A stretch of 64,000 bases of DNA. It comes from Thalassobaculum litoreum DSM 18839 (GTDB lineage Bacteria > Pseudomonadota > Alphaproteobacteria > Thalassobaculales > Thalassobaculaceae). The stretch covers positions 124,001 through 188,000 of the forward strand of contig NZ_FNBW01000003.1 in NCBI RefSeq assembly GCF_900102465.1, given 5' to 3'. This document shows, piece after piece, positions 55,473-64,000 of the stretch; positions within the stretch are counted from its first letter, which is position 1, and every line of letters starts with the position of its first letter. The notes under the pieces were generated by a model. It saw only the letters and a list, made by a program, of their open reading frames with translations, did not search any database and was not told where the DNA came from. A program made the position numbers and the translations under genes.

Positions 55473-56711
55473 ATGGCGAACCGGGGGTTCGGCCCGCTGC
55501 AGGGCATGACGGTGATCGAGCTGTGCCACCACATGGCGGGGCCGACCTGCGGGCTGATGCTCGCCGATATGGGCGCCGACGTGATCAAGGTGGAGAAGAT
55601 CAAGGGCGGCGACGACACGCGGCGCAACCTGCCGCCGGAGATCAACGGCGAGGCCGCCGCCTTCATGATGATGAACCGCAACAAGCGCGGGGTGGTCCTC
55701 GACCTGAAGACCGAGGAAGGCGCGGAGATCCTGCGCAGGCTCGTCGCCAAGGCCGACGTGCTGACCGAGAACTTCCGGCCCGGCGTGCTGGAGCGGCTCG
55801 GCCTCGGCTACGAGGATCTGAAGGCGATCAACCCCGGTCTGATCTACGCGTCCATTTCCGGCTTCGGGCGTACCGGCCCCTATGCCAAGCGCGGCGGCTT
55901 CGACCTGGTCGCCCAGGGCATGAGCGGGCTGATGAGCATCACCGGCGAGCGGCCGGACGGCCCGCCGGTGAAGGTCGGCGCCCCGGTCTGCGACATCACC
56001 GCCGGCCTGCTGCTGGCGCTCGGCGTCTGCGCCGCCTATTCCCACCGGCTGAAGACCGGCGAGGGCCAGCGCCTGGACACCTCGCTGATGGAAGCCGGGA
56101 TCACCCATACCTACTGGCAGTCGGCCATCGCCTTCGCCACCGGCGTCGCACCCCGCGCCATGGGTTCGGCCCATCCGCTGAACGCGCCCTATCAGGCGGT
56201 GAAGACCGCCGACGGCTACATCAACATCGCCGCCAATACCGGAGCGTTCTGGACCGGCATGCTGGACATGATCGGCGCGCCGCAACTCGCCGACGACCCG
56301 CGTTTCCGCAGCAACGGCGACCGCATGGCCAACCTGAAGGACCTGGAGGCGGAACTGAACGCCCGCTTCGAGACGAAGACCAGCGACGCCTGGCTGGCCG
56401 AGTTCGAGGCCCGCGGCATCCCGGCCGGCCCGATCTTCGACGTGCTGGAGATGCACCAGGACCCGCAGACCATCGCCCGCGAGATGGTGCCGACCACCGA
56501 GCATCCCGTGGCGGGCACGGTCCAGACCATCGGCCTGCCGATCAAGTTCGAGAGCACGCCAGGTAAGGTCGCCACGCCCTCGCCGCTGTTCGGCCAGCAC
56601 ACGGCCGGGGTGCTCGAGGAACTCGGATACGACGCCGAGGAGATCGCCAGATTGGCCGAGACGGGCGCGGTCCTGCTCGGCACTTTGCCCAACCAGGAGG
56701 CAGCCGAATGA
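55473..56711 (+). CDS. Family III acyl-CoA transferase (CaiB/BaiF type)
   Basis: A 412-aa CoA-transferase. GMTVIELCHHMAGPTCGLMLADMGADVIKVE is the family N-terminus; the likely catalytic Asp is in GGFDLVAQGMSGLM, and TGEGQRLDTSLMEAG closes the interlocked fold. It moves CoA between carboxylic acids such as carnitine, formate/oxalate or aromatic acids. GGGAGGA precedes the ATG. It is coupled to an enoyl-CoA hydratase by an ATGA overlap, so the pair activates and hydrates an unsaturated acid. Acrylate from the DMSP lyase is one possibility, but only an inference. Confidence 0.9.
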   Translation: MANRGFGPLQGMTVIELCHHMAGPTCGLMLADMGADVIKVEKIKGGDDTRRNLPPEINGEAAAFMMMNRNKRGVVLDLKTEEGAEILRRLVAKADVLTENFRPGVLERLGLGYEDLKAINPGLIYASISGFGRTGPYAKRGGFDLVAQGMSGLMSITGERPDGPPVKVGAPVCDITAGLLLALGVCAAYSHRLKTGEGQRLDTSLMEAGITHTYWQSAIAFATGVAPRAMGSAHPLNAPYQAVKTADGYINIAANTGAFWTGMLDMIGAPQLADDPRFRSNGDRMANLKDLEAELNARFETKTSDAWLAEFEARGIPAGPIFDVLEMHQDPQTIAREMVPTTEHPVAGTVQTIGLPIKFESTPGKVATPSPLFGQHTAGVLEELGYDAEEIARLAETGAVLLGTLPNQEAAE

Positions 56712-57520
56712 GCGAGGTTAAGGGGACCAGCGATCTGAGCGGGACCGAGGATGTGCTGGTCCATGTGGAGGACCGCATCGCCACGGTGACGATCAACCGG
56801 GCGTCCAAGCACAACGCCATGAACCTCGAGGTGTTCGGCGCGCTGGGCAAGGTCTTCACCGCGCTGGACGCCGACGAGGAGTTGCGTTGCGTGGTGATCC
56901 GCGGCGCCGGCGGCAAGGCGTTCTCCGCCGGGGCCGACATCTCCGAGTTCGAGAGCGTGCGCAAGGACAAGAAGGCGGCCATCGACTACGCCAAGACGTC
57001 GAACCCGTCCGGCCATGCGGTGGTCTCGTGCCGGCATCCGACCATCGCCCTGATCGAGGGGCTGTGCGTCGGCGGCGGCTTCGGGCTCGCGGCCCTGTGC
57101 GACCTGCGGATCTGCGGCGAGAGCAGCCGCTTCGGTGTGCCGGTCAAGCGCCTGGGCCTGGTGGAGTCGGCGGAGGAGCTGGAGTTTCAGGTGAAGAAAT
57201 ACGGCGCCACCGCCATGCTGGAGATCCTGCTGGTGGGCGACCTGCTGAACGCCGACAAGGCCTACCATTACGGCATCGTCAACAAGGTGGTGCCGGACGC
57301 GGAGGTCGAGGCCGCGGCCTATGAATGGGCGGCGAAGATCGCGGAGGGTGCGCCGCTGACCGCGCGCTGGCACAAGAAGTTCGTCTACCGCCTCACCGAC
57401 CCGTCTCCGCTCTCGCCGGCGGAAATCGACGAGGGCTACGACGCCTTCGACACCGAGGACTTCCAGCGCGGGTACAAGGCGTTCCTGGCGAAGGAGAAGC
57501 CGAGCTTCGTCGGGCGGTAG
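56708..57520 (+). CDS. Enoyl-CoA hydratase/isomerase (crotonase) family protein
   Basis: A 270-aa crotonase-fold enzyme. The oxyanion hole is formed by AFSAGADISEFE and IEGLCVGGGFGLAALCDLRI. The region that usually reads LGLIPEAGGT is RLGLVESAEELEF here, so the standard second catalytic Glu setting is altered; the reaction may be isomerisation or another crotonase chemistry. It overlaps the CoA-transferase gene by 4 bp. Confidence 0.88.
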   Translation: MSEVKGTSDLSGTEDVLVHVEDRIATVTINRASKHNAMNLEVFGALGKVFTALDADEELRCVVIRGAGGKAFSAGADISEFESVRKDKKAAIDYAKTSNPSGHAVVSCRHPTIALIEGLCVGGGFGLAALCDLRICGESSRFGVPVKRLGLVESAEELEFQVKKYGATAMLEILLVGDLLNADKAYHYGIVNKVVPDAEVEAAAYEWAAKIAEGAPLTARWHKKFVYRLTDPSPLSPAEIDEGYDAFDTEDFQRGYKAFLAKEKPSFVGR

Positions 57521-57537
57521 CTCCATCTTTCCCTATC

Positions 57538-57652
57538 CGTCATCCCGGACGGTCCCGGACTTGATCCGGGGGCGGGCCGGGACCCCGCACTGCCGCCCGT
57601 TCCCAGGGTCCCGGCCGACCTCCGGGTCAGGCCCGGAGCTCGCTGGATGACG
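57538..57652. repeat. Dispersed repeat family B, complete copy
   Basis: A 115-bp element bounded by CGTCATCCCGG and TGGATGACG, with the same internal GGGCGGGCCGGGACC and GGGTCCCGGCCGACC blocks as 44144-44259. It lies between convergent genes. Confidence 0.8.
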
Positions 57653-57673
57653 GGCGTGGAGTAAAGAGCCGGG

Positions 57674-58276
57674 TTACTCCCCCGCCTCCGCCTCCGCCTT
57701 CGGCCGGTGCCATTGCGGCCACATCTTTTCCACCACGGGACCCGTGTCGGCGAATGCGTGGCAGGTGTTGAGCAGGCGCGGGGGGCGGCCGGAACCGTCG
57801 GTCTTCTTCGGCGCCTCGCCCCTGGCCTCGGCTTCGCGCTGCATGCGGGACTTCTCGCCGAAGATCGTCTGATAGGCCACCGTCGCCAGCGGGCCGAGCA
57901 GCTCGACCAGATGGGTGCAGCCCTCCACCCCGCCGAGCCGCTCGCGCACCTGCTTGCGCCAGCCGGCGCCGATCGACAGGCCCTCCAGCCGCTTGAAGTT
58001 CGGGGTGATCGACGGGCAGATCGGGAACGGGCTCGCGTCCGTGGAGGCCTCCGCACCGTGCACCGTCATGTCCGCGTCGATGGTCAGGCGCAGCCACATG
58101 TCGTGGATCGCCTGACCCGGCTCCACGGTGCCGCGGAACTCGTTGGGGAAGGCGTAGCTCTTGGTGTCGACCAGATGGCCTTCGATGTCCCACAGCCCGT
58201 CGCTGCGCCGCCAGCCCTTGCAGACGATGGTGCGGTCATGGACGGGTTCGCGCTCTACGGGAGGGCTCAGCGGCAT
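57674..58276 (-). CDS. DUF2889 family protein
   Basis: A 200-aa cytosolic protein matching DUF2889: VCKGWRRSDGLWDIEGHLVDTKSY, PGQAIHDMWLRLTIDADMTVHGAEA, and GCTHLVELLGPLATVAYQT. The family is found across proteobacteria near CoA and aromatic metabolism genes but has no established activity. Cysteine and histidine in GCTHL are conserved in these proteins. It sits 41 nt downstream of corC. Confidence 0.85.
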   Translation of the reverse strand: MPLSPPVEREPVHDRTIVCKGWRRSDGLWDIEGHLVDTKSYAFPNEFRGTVEPGQAIHDMWLRLTIDADMTVHGAEASTDASPFPICPSITPNFKRLEGLSIGAGWRKQVRERLGGVEGCTHLVELLGPLATVAYQTIFGEKSRMQREAEARGEAPKKTDGSGRPPRLLNTCHAFADTGPVVEKMWPQWHRPKAEAEAGE

Positions 58277-58317
58277 GGAAATCTCTCGTCGCAGCGGAAG
58301 AAGGAGCGCCGAGGCGG

Positions 58318-59631
58318 TCAGCCGCCGCTCGGCTCGGTGATCGGGGTCATCCGCAACAGGGTCATCTGGTTGCGATGCCGCCGCAGGATCCGGAAGCGGA
58401 AGCCGTGGAAGGAGAATTCCTGCCCGACTTCGGGGATCTTGCGGGATTCATATAGCACGAGCCCGGCGATGGTGGAGGCCTCTTCGTCCGGCAGGTCCCA
58501 TTCGAACTCGCGGTTCAGGTCGCGGATCGTCACCGACCCCTCGACCACGTAGGAGCCGTCGGGCTGCGGCCGCACGCCGGAGACGGCGACGTCGTGCTCG
58601 TCCAGGATGTCGCCGACGATCTCCTCCAGGATGTCCTCCAGGGTCACCACGCCCATGAAGCTGCCGTATTCGTCGACCACCACGGCGAAGTGCTCGCGCC
58701 GCTCGCGGAATGCCTGGAGCTGGTCGAGCAGGGTGGTGGTGTCGGGAATGAACCAGGGCTCGGCGGCGATCGCCATGACGTCGAAGGCCTCCGGCGTCAT
58801 GCCCTTGGCGGCGCGGATCGCCCGCAGCAGCGCCTTGACGTGCAGCACGCCGACGATGTTGTCCTGGTCCTCGCGGTACAGCGGCAGGCGGGTGAACGGG
58901 CTCTCGAGCACCTGGGCCAGCAGCTCGTCGATCGGGGCGTCGGCGTCGATCATCCGCACCGAGCCCCGGTGGGTCATGATCTCCTCGACCTCCACATCGG
59001 CCAGGTCGAGGATGCTGCGCAGCATGGCGCGCTCGTGCTCGACCTCCTCGCCGCCATCGGCGTGCATCTCGATCAGGCCGCGCAGTTCCTCTTCCCGCTC
59101 GTCATGGCCGAGACCGGCGGCGACGGAGACGCCGAACAGTTTCAGCGTGGCGCCGACGATGACCCGGGTGGCCCAGGTGAAGGGGGTGAGGATGAAGACC
59201 AGGGCGCGGATCAGCGGACCGACCACAAGGGCCATCTTGTCCGGATTGTTGATCGCGTAGGTCTTGGGCAGGACCTCGGCGAAGATCACCACCAGCACGG
59301 TCATCACCACCGTGGCCACGGCCACGCCGTTCTCGCCCATGAGCGCGATCATCGCGCTGGTCGCGAGCGCGGAGGCCAGGATGTTGGCGATGTTGTTGCC
59401 GATCAGGATGGCGCCGATCAGGCTGTCGCTCTTCTCCTTCAGCGCGACCACCGTGGCGGCCGGGCCGCTGCCCTTGCGGGCGAGCTGGCTCAGCCGCGCC
59501 TTGCTGGCGGCGGTCAGCGCGGTCTCGGAGCCGGAGAAGAACCCGGACATGATGATGAGGAGCAGGATCACCCCCAGGGTGATCGCCGTCCCGATGTCGA
59601 TGTCGATGTCGAACGTCGTCGGAAGATCCAT
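58318..59631 (-). CDS. HlyC/CorC family membrane protein (CNNM-CBS-CorC)
   Basis: A 437-aa membrane protein. The N-terminal DUF21/CNNM domain has about four helices (GVILLLIIMSGFFSGSETALTAAS is the signature). A CBS pair follows (EIMTHRGSVRMIDAD; FTRLPLYREDQDNIVGVLHVKALL), then the C-terminal CorC_HlyC domain (FAVVVDEYGSFMGVVTLEDILEEIVGDI). The family is linked to magnesium or cobalt homeostasis. It follows aroB by 7 nt, so aroK-aroB-corC form one unit. Confidence 0.92.
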   Translation of the reverse strand: MDLPTTFDIDIDIGTAITLGVILLLIIMSGFFSGSETALTAASKARLSQLARKGSGPAATVVALKEKSDSLIGAILIGNNIANILASALATSAMIALMGENGVAVATVVMTVLVVIFAEVLPKTYAINNPDKMALVVGPLIRALVFILTPFTWATRVIVGATLKLFGVSVAAGLGHDEREEELRGLIEMHADGGEEVEHERAMLRSILDLADVEVEEIMTHRGSVRMIDADAPIDELLAQVLESPFTRLPLYREDQDNIVGVLHVKALLRAIRAAKGMTPEAFDVMAIAAEPWFIPDTTTLLDQLQAFRERREHFAVVVDEYGSFMGVVTLEDILEEIVGDILDEHDVAVSGVRPQPDGSYVVEGSVTIRDLNREFEWDLPDEEASTIAGLVLYESRKIPEVGQEFSFHGFRFRILRRHRNQMTLLRMTPITEPSGG

Positions 59632-59638
59632 GGCCGGC

Positions 59639-60808
59639 TCAGGCCGCCTGCTGCCGGGTGAGAAGGGCGCGGGCCTGCGCCGGGTCGATGTCGTCGCGCA
59701 CCCGGGCCTCGCCGAGCGCGTCGAGCAGTACGAAGACGATCCGGCCGTCGCGTGCCTTCTTGTCCTTGGTCATGTGCGCCAGCAGGGCGTCGGCGGTCCA
59801 GCTGCGGGTCGGATCGAGCGCGTCCAACTCCGTGCGCAGGCCGACGGCGTCGAGGTGACGGGTCAGCCGTTCGGCGTCCTGCCCGCTGCAGGCGCCGATC
59901 CGGACCGACAGACGGGCCGCCAGCACCATGCCGACCGCCACCGCCTCGCCATGCAGCAGCGAGCCGTCATAACCGGCCATGGCCTCCAACGCATGCCCGA
60001 AGGTGTGGCCGAGATTGAGCAGGGCGCGCCGACCGCCGGCCTGTTCCCGCTCGTCGCCGGCCACAACCTCGGCCTTGGCCCGGCAGGAGGCGACGATGGC
60101 GTGGCGGCGGGCGTCCGGGTCGCCGGCGATCACCGCCTTGCCGTGCTGCTCCAGCCACTCGAAGAAGCCGCGGTCGCCCAGCGCGCCGTATTTCGCCACT
60201 TCGGCATAGCCTGCCAGCAGCTCGCGCTCCGGCAGGCTGTCGAGCACCGTCGTGTCGATCAGCACCCGGCGCGGCTGGTGGAAGGCGCCGACCAGATTCT
60301 TGCCGTGGCGGGTGTTGATGCCGGTCTTGCCGCCGACCGAGCTGTCGACCTGGGCGAGCAGGGTGGTCGGGATCTGGATGAAGTCGAGACCGCGCAGCAG
60401 GCTGGCCGCCACGAACCCGGCGAGGTCGCCGACCACGCCGCCGCCGAAGGCGACGATCAGCGTGCGCCGGTCGATCCCCAGGGCAAGGGCGCGTTCGCAG
60501 AGATCCTGATACTGGACGAAGGTCTTGCCGGACTCGCCCGCCGGGGTGGTGAGCGTGTCGACCCGCCGGGCGGTCGAGGCCTTCAGGGCCGCGTCCAGCG
60601 CGCCCAGAGGCGCGCCGACCAGCCCCTCGTCGGCGATGACGACCAGGTGGCGCCCGTCGATCAGATCCGCCAGCTCCCGGTCGGCCGCGCCGATCAGGCC
60701 GGCGCCGACCCGGATGTCATACCGCCGGTCCGCGAGATCGACCGCGACGGTCTCGATGTCGCCCACTGCGATGTCGTTCATGTGTCTTCCGTCGTTGAGG
60801 GACGTCAT
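59639..60808 (-). CDS. aroB: 3-dehydroquinate synthase
   Basis: A 389-aa NAD and zinc enzyme, the second step of the shikimate pathway. FGGGVVGDLAGFVA binds NAD; the metal ligands fall in AEVAKYGALGD (Glu), NLGHTFGHALEA (His) and LLHGEAVAVGM (His). ATG 60808 overlaps the aroK stop by 4 bp; an in-frame ATG at 60781 with GGAAG upstream is an alternative and gives a length closer to the family average. Confidence 0.96.
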   Translation of the reverse strand: MTSLNDGRHMNDIAVGDIETVAVDLADRRYDIRVGAGLIGAADRELADLIDGRHLVVIADEGLVGAPLGALDAALKASTARRVDTLTTPAGESGKTFVQYQDLCERALALGIDRRTLIVAFGGGVVGDLAGFVAASLLRGLDFIQIPTTLLAQVDSSVGGKTGINTRHGKNLVGAFHQPRRVLIDTTVLDSLPERELLAGYAEVAKYGALGDRGFFEWLEQHGKAVIAGDPDARRHAIVASCRAKAEVVAGDEREQAGGRRALLNLGHTFGHALEAMAGYDGSLLHGEAVAVGMVLAARLSVRIGACSGQDAERLTRHLDAVGLRTELDALDPTRSWTADALLAHMTKDKKARDGRIVFVLLDALGEARVRDDIDPAQARALLTRQQAA

Positions 60809-61458
60809 TGGTGCTGCGCGGCCTCGCGCCCCAGATGGTCGAGCACGGCGTGATAGACCTTATCGACCGTCTCCTCAATCGGGACCCGCTGCGTTTCCAC
60901 GACGAGATCGGCTTCGGCATAGACCGGATAGCGCTTCCGCATGAGGTCGCGCAGGGTGGCCTTGGGGTCGGCGGTCTTCAGCAGCGGCCGGTTGGAGCGC
61001 TTGGACACCCGTTCGAAGAGCGTCTCGAAATCCGCCTTCAGCCACAGCGACATCGACTCCGCCTTGATCAGTGCGCGGGTGTCGTCCGCCATGAAGGCGC
61101 CGCCGCCGGTGGCCAGCACCCGAGGGCCGCCGCTCTCGATCAGACGGCGGATGACCCGGCGTTCGCCGTTGCGGAACTCCTCCTCGCCGAAGGCCTCGAA
61201 GATTTCCGGGATGGTCCGGCCGGCCGCCTTCTCGATCTCGGTGTCGGCATCGGCGAAGGCCACGCCGAGCCGATGGGCCAGCCGCCGGCCGATGCTGCTC
61301 TTGCCCGCGCCCATCAGGCCGACCAGGACCAGGGGCCGTGCAAGCAGGGGCTGGGCGAGCGGGGGCGACGGAGCGGGTTCCGCGACGCTCTCGGCCTGCG
61401 ATTCGGTCAATGCCGGCTGTGTGGTCGGACGAGCCGCCATGATCAATGTCCCGGACAT
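60805..61458 (-). CDS. aroK: Shikimate kinase
   Basis: A 217-aa kinase phosphorylating shikimate with ATP. After a 40-residue N-terminal Pro/Ala extension come Walker A GLMGAGKSSIGRRLA, the shikimate-binding FADADTEIEK and EFRNGERRVI, and the GGGAF loop; RPLLKTADP is the lid. ATG 61458 or 61440 may be the start. It is the first gene of aroK-aroB-corC. Confidence 0.95.
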   Translation of the reverse strand: MSGTLIMAARPTTQPALTESQAESVAEPAPSPPLAQPLLARPLVLVGLMGAGKSSIGRRLAHRLGVAFADADTEIEKAAGRTIPEIFEAFGEEEFRNGERRVIRRLIESGGPRVLATGGGAFMADDTRALIKAESMSLWLKADFETLFERVSKRSNRPLLKTADPKATLRDLMRKRYPVYAEADLVVETQRVPIEETVDKVYHAVLDHLGREAAQHQ

Positions 61459-61639
61459 GGCCGGATCCCGTGGGTTCGTTTGCGCGTGCCATGCGCCACC
61501 GGTTAAAGTGCCACCGTCGCGCCTTAGTTAGAACCGTAGCATATGCGTCGCGACACCTGCCAGCCGACTGACGGCGCGCCTTCCTGCGCCGGGCGAGGCG
61601 GGGTCGTTCTGTATCGATTCCGGCGACCGGGCCTTGGCC

Positions 61640-61777
61640 ATGCGTTTTACTCTGTTTGTGCTCTTCCTTATTGTTCTGATCCTCGCCGGAGGCGCGGTGT
61701 TCCTGTTGACATGGGACATACCGGCGCCGACGGCGCCGGTCGAGAAGGTGATCCCGAATGATCGGTTCCCGCGTTAG
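61640..61777 (+). CDS. Tiny single-pass membrane protein (45 aa)
   Basis: MRFTLFVLFLIVLILAGGA plus a short TWDIPAPTAPVEKVIPNDRFPR tail: one hydrophobic helix, then a proline-rich periplasmic or cytosolic end. It overlaps the next gene by 20 bp, and that gene's AAGGTG ribosome binding site lies within this frame, so the two are probably coupled. No strong ribosome binding site of its own is seen. The AT-leaning hydrophobic codons and position support it. Confidence 0.55.
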   Translation: MRFTLFVLFLIVLILAGGAVFLLTWDIPAPTAPVEKVIPNDRFPR

Positions 61778-63635
61778 CCACCCGCACGCGGTTCTGACCT
61801 GGCTGCGTGTCGGTCTGGTTGCCGGTGCCTGCCTTGCCGCGCTGACGCCGTATCGGGCCGTCGCGCAGATCGGGGCGCCGATCCAGATCGGGCCGCCGCC
61901 GGCGACCGGGACCCAGCCGGAACCTCCTGCTTTCGGCGGCCCCCCCGCCGCCACCCAGCCCCCTGCCGCTACCGCACCGGTGGTGCCGACCTTTCAGCAG
62001 GCCCCCGCGGCGCCTCGGACCCGCACCACGGTCGACGGCTCGATCACCATCGACCCGCTGCAGCGGCTGACGGTCGACGCGACCGGCACGCTGACGCCCG
62101 CCCTGGGCGGCCTGAGCGCCGATTTCTGGACCGGCACCCCGGGCGAGATCGCCCTGCGGCTGGTGTCGCTGCTGCCCGCCGCGCCCGACAGCCGGGCGCT
62201 GCGCGATCTCGCGCGGCGTGCGCTGCTGAGTTCCGGTGCGGCGCCTCGGGACGTTTCGCCGGAAGGCGCGCTGCTGCAGCTCCGGGCGGAGCGGCTTCTG
62301 GCCATGGGGGCGATCGACGATCTTGCCGTTCTCGCCGAGCGCATTCCGGCCGACCGGGTTTCGCAGGAGATGAGCCGGCCGCTGACCGAGGCGGCCTTCG
62401 CGCGCGGGGAGGACGAGCGCGCCTGCGATCTCTACGGCCAGCTGACCGCAACGGCGACCGACACGTTCTGGATCAAGGTCGCCGCCGTCTGCGATGCCCG
62501 GGCCGGACGCGACGCCAAGGTCGATTTCAGCGCCCGGCTGCTGTCTGAGCTGGGTGACGACGACGAACTGTTCGCCGCGCTGGTCCAGGCCGCCACGACC
62601 GGGCAGACCGGCACGCCGTTCCGGATGGGCGGAGCGGGACCGGTGCATCTGGCCCTGGCCCGGGTCGCGGGGCTGAAGATCGAGCCGACCGTCTCGGAGA
62701 TCAATTCCCTGCCCGTCCTGGTGGCGCTGGCCCGCGGGGCCGCCAACGTCCCCTTCGCCCAGCGGCTGGAAGCGGCGGAGAAGGCGGAGCGCGCCGGCGC
62801 CCTCGCGTCGCGGGAGGTCACGGACCTGTATGACGAGGTGTCGGTTTCCGCCGGGTCGATGGACGCGGCGATCGCCGCCGCCGAGGCCGATCCCGGGCCG
62901 TTGAGCCGGGCGATCCTGTGGCGCGCGACCGAGGCGCAGACCGCGCCGGGTGCCCGTGCCCAGGCGATCGCCAAGGCCATGGCCATGGCCGAGGACGACG
63001 AGACCTGGCGCCAGACGGTGCGGCTGTTCGCGCCGTTCCTGGTCGCGCTCGACCCCGGTTCCGACGTGGACTGGTTCGCCGAGGATGCGGTGCGCGGCCT
63101 GATGGCGGCGGACCAGTTCCGCGCCGCCCGCCCCTGGCTGGAGCGGCTGCGGCGGCTGGAGGCCTCCGGTACAGGCGAGGCGTCGGCCGCATGGCTGCGG
63201 CTCTGGGCGGCGGTGCGCCTGGCCGGCGGCGATCCGGCGGTGGCGTTCGACGACGCGTCCGTCGCGCGCTGGTGGGCGCATCTGCGCTCCATCGACCCGC
63301 AGCAGGCCACCCTGCGTGGCTCGGCCGCCCTGGCCCTCATGGCGGCGCTCGGCGATCCGGTCGGCAGCGACGCTTGGCGTGGGCTGGTCTCGACCCCGGC
63401 GATCGATATCCGCGCCGTGCCGGAGACCGCCTTCGCCTTCGCGATCCGGGCGGCGGCCGACAGCCGGCGGCTGGGCGAGACGGTCATGCTCAGCGTCGCC
63501 GCGCCGGGCGAGACGCCCCTGGGGGAGATCGCCATTCCCGCCCTGGCCGACATCGTGCGCGCCCTGGTCGCCGTCGGTCTGGAGCCGGAGGCCCGGCGTC
63601 TGGCCACCGAAGCCGCCCTGGCCCACGGCCTCTGA
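61758..63635 (+). CDS. Large periplasmic protein of unknown function
   Basis: A 625-aa protein with a signal peptide (about 1-36, cleaved after AVA). A Pro/Ala-rich low-complexity stretch (38-85) is followed by a predicted all-helical region of alternating Ala/Leu-rich helices, suggestive of a TPR- or solenoid-like array, though no canonical repeat is readable. The start has AAGGTG 7 nt upstream. It lies between a tiny membrane protein and xerD, divergent from aroK. I recognise no family and assign no function. Confidence 0.72.
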   Translation: MIGSRVSHPHAVLTWLRVGLVAGACLAALTPYRAVAQIGAPIQIGPPPATGTQPEPPAFGGPPAATQPPAATAPVVPTFQQAPAAPRTRTTVDGSITIDPLQRLTVDATGTLTPALGGLSADFWTGTPGEIALRLVSLLPAAPDSRALRDLARRALLSSGAAPRDVSPEGALLQLRAERLLAMGAIDDLAVLAERIPADRVSQEMSRPLTEAAFARGEDERACDLYGQLTATATDTFWIKVAAVCDARAGRDAKVDFSARLLSELGDDDELFAALVQAATTGQTGTPFRMGGAGPVHLALARVAGLKIEPTVSEINSLPVLVALARGAANVPFAQRLEAAEKAERAGALASREVTDLYDEVSVSAGSMDAAIAAAEADPGPLSRAILWRATEAQTAPGARAQAIAKAMAMAEDDETWRQTVRLFAPFLVALDPGSDVDWFAEDAVRGLMAADQFRAARPWLERLRRLEASGTGEASAAWLRLWAAVRLAGGDPAVAFDDASVARWWAHLRSIDPQQATLRGSAALALMAALGDPVGSDAWRGLVSTPAIDIRAVPETAFAFAIRAAADSRRLGETVMLSVAAPGETPLGEIAIPALADIVRALVAVGLEPEARRLATEAALAHGL

Positions 63636-63636
63636 G

Positions 63637-64000
63637 ATGCTCGAGCCGGCGGCTTCCCCGAAAGACCGGACCCCCGATTTCACCGTCGAGGCCTTCCTGG
63701 AGATGCTGGTCGCCGAGCGTGGCGTGTCCCGCAACACCCTGGACGCCTACCGGCGCGACCTGGCCGACGCGGCCGGCTGGCTGAGCGGGCGCAAGCGGGT
63801 CCTGTCGGGCGCCGACAGCGACGACCTGCGCGGCTATCTCGACGGGCTGGAGCGCGCCGGCATGGCGCCGCGTACCGCCGCCCGCCGCCTGTCGGCCCTG
63901 CGCCAGTACTATCGCTTCCTGTACAGCGACGGGCACCGCACCGACGACCCGACCACCGTGCTGGACGCGCCGCGCCAGGGCCGGCCGCTGCCGAAGATCC
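63637..64000 (+). CDS. xerD: Tyrosine recombinase XerD, N-terminal part (runs off right edge)
   Basis: The visible 121 residues are the core-binding SAM-like domain of Xer recombinases: FLEMLVAERGVSRNTLDAYRRDL, the DLRGYLDGLE region, and RTAARRLSALRQYYRFLYSDG, ending in DDPTTVLDAPRQGRPLPK. XerCD resolves chromosome dimers at dif. The catalytic domain is beyond the window. It starts 1 nt after the upstream stop. XerC cannot be fully excluded from this part alone. Confidence 0.87.
   Translation, partial: MLEPAASPKDRTPDFTVEAFLEMLVAERGVSRNTLDAYRRDLADAAGWLSGRKRVLSGADSDDLRGYLDGLERAGMAPRTAARRLSALRQYYRFLYSDGHRTDDPTTVLDAPRQGRPLPKI

Overview
The window is a GC-rich, densely packed chromosomal segment of an alphaproteobacterium. 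The overall look is Rhodospirillales-like: ispH-thrB-rnhA, aroK-aroB-corC, the alphaproteobacterial form of pyrE, and a separate gcvT-gcvH-gcvP operon. A DddL-type DMSP lyase beside a TauD-type dioxygenase and a complete urease operon suggest a marine or saline habitat. The genus cannot be fixed from the sequence alone. I see no rRNA, tRNA, CRISPR array, transposase or prophage.

Region by region. 1-2.1 kb (minus): class II aldolase and class III aminotransferase operon running off the left edge. 2.2-10.4 kb: a PAS_5-like protein, a 2-hydroxyacid dehydrogenase, a RimK-like ATP-grasp ligase paired with a GNAT/C39-peptidase fusion, a methyltransferase-like protein, and a minus-strand operon encoding an output-less CHASE2 membrane protein, a small secreted protein and a periplasmic M48 protease. 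10.5-15.9 kb (plus): a THI-box (TPP) riboswitch in front of a complete LIV-type ABC transporter, including a LivM-LivG fusion, followed closely by pyrE. This is the most surprising regulatory assignment in the window, because it points to a thiamine-related substrate rather than branched-chain amino acids. 15.9-24.9 kb: glutathione S-transferase, DUF1028 protein, an aldo/keto reductase homologue without its catalytic residues, a PhyH dioxygenase, a thioesterase, an FNR-type box ahead of a hybrid histidine kinase/response regulator pair, and a GMC oxidoreductase.

25-33 kb: gcvT-gcvH-gcvP under a tandem glycine riboswitch, a lipoprotein, and ispH-thrB-rnhA. 33-39 kb: a LysE exporter divergent from a frameshifted AraC regulator, dusA, yciB, an MFS transporter, a tiny membrane protein and a ferric-iron binding protein. 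39-46.3 kb: TauD-type dioxygenase, DddL, then ureD-ureA-ureB::ureC (a fused beta-alpha urease subunit)-ureE-ureF-ureG, with two intergenic repeat elements between ureBC and ureE. 46.5-52.6 kb: three chemoreceptors in a row, with structured leaders and terminators.

52.6-64 kb: asparaginase; an HAD hydrolase divergent from a GntR regulator with a perfect 17-bp palindrome between them; CoA-transferase plus enoyl-CoA hydratase; DUF2889 protein; then aroK-aroB-corC on minus; and on plus a tiny membrane protein, a large periplasmic hypothetical and the start of xerD. Two families of dispersed palindromic elements of about 105-116 bp, and fragments of them, sit in several intergenic gaps.
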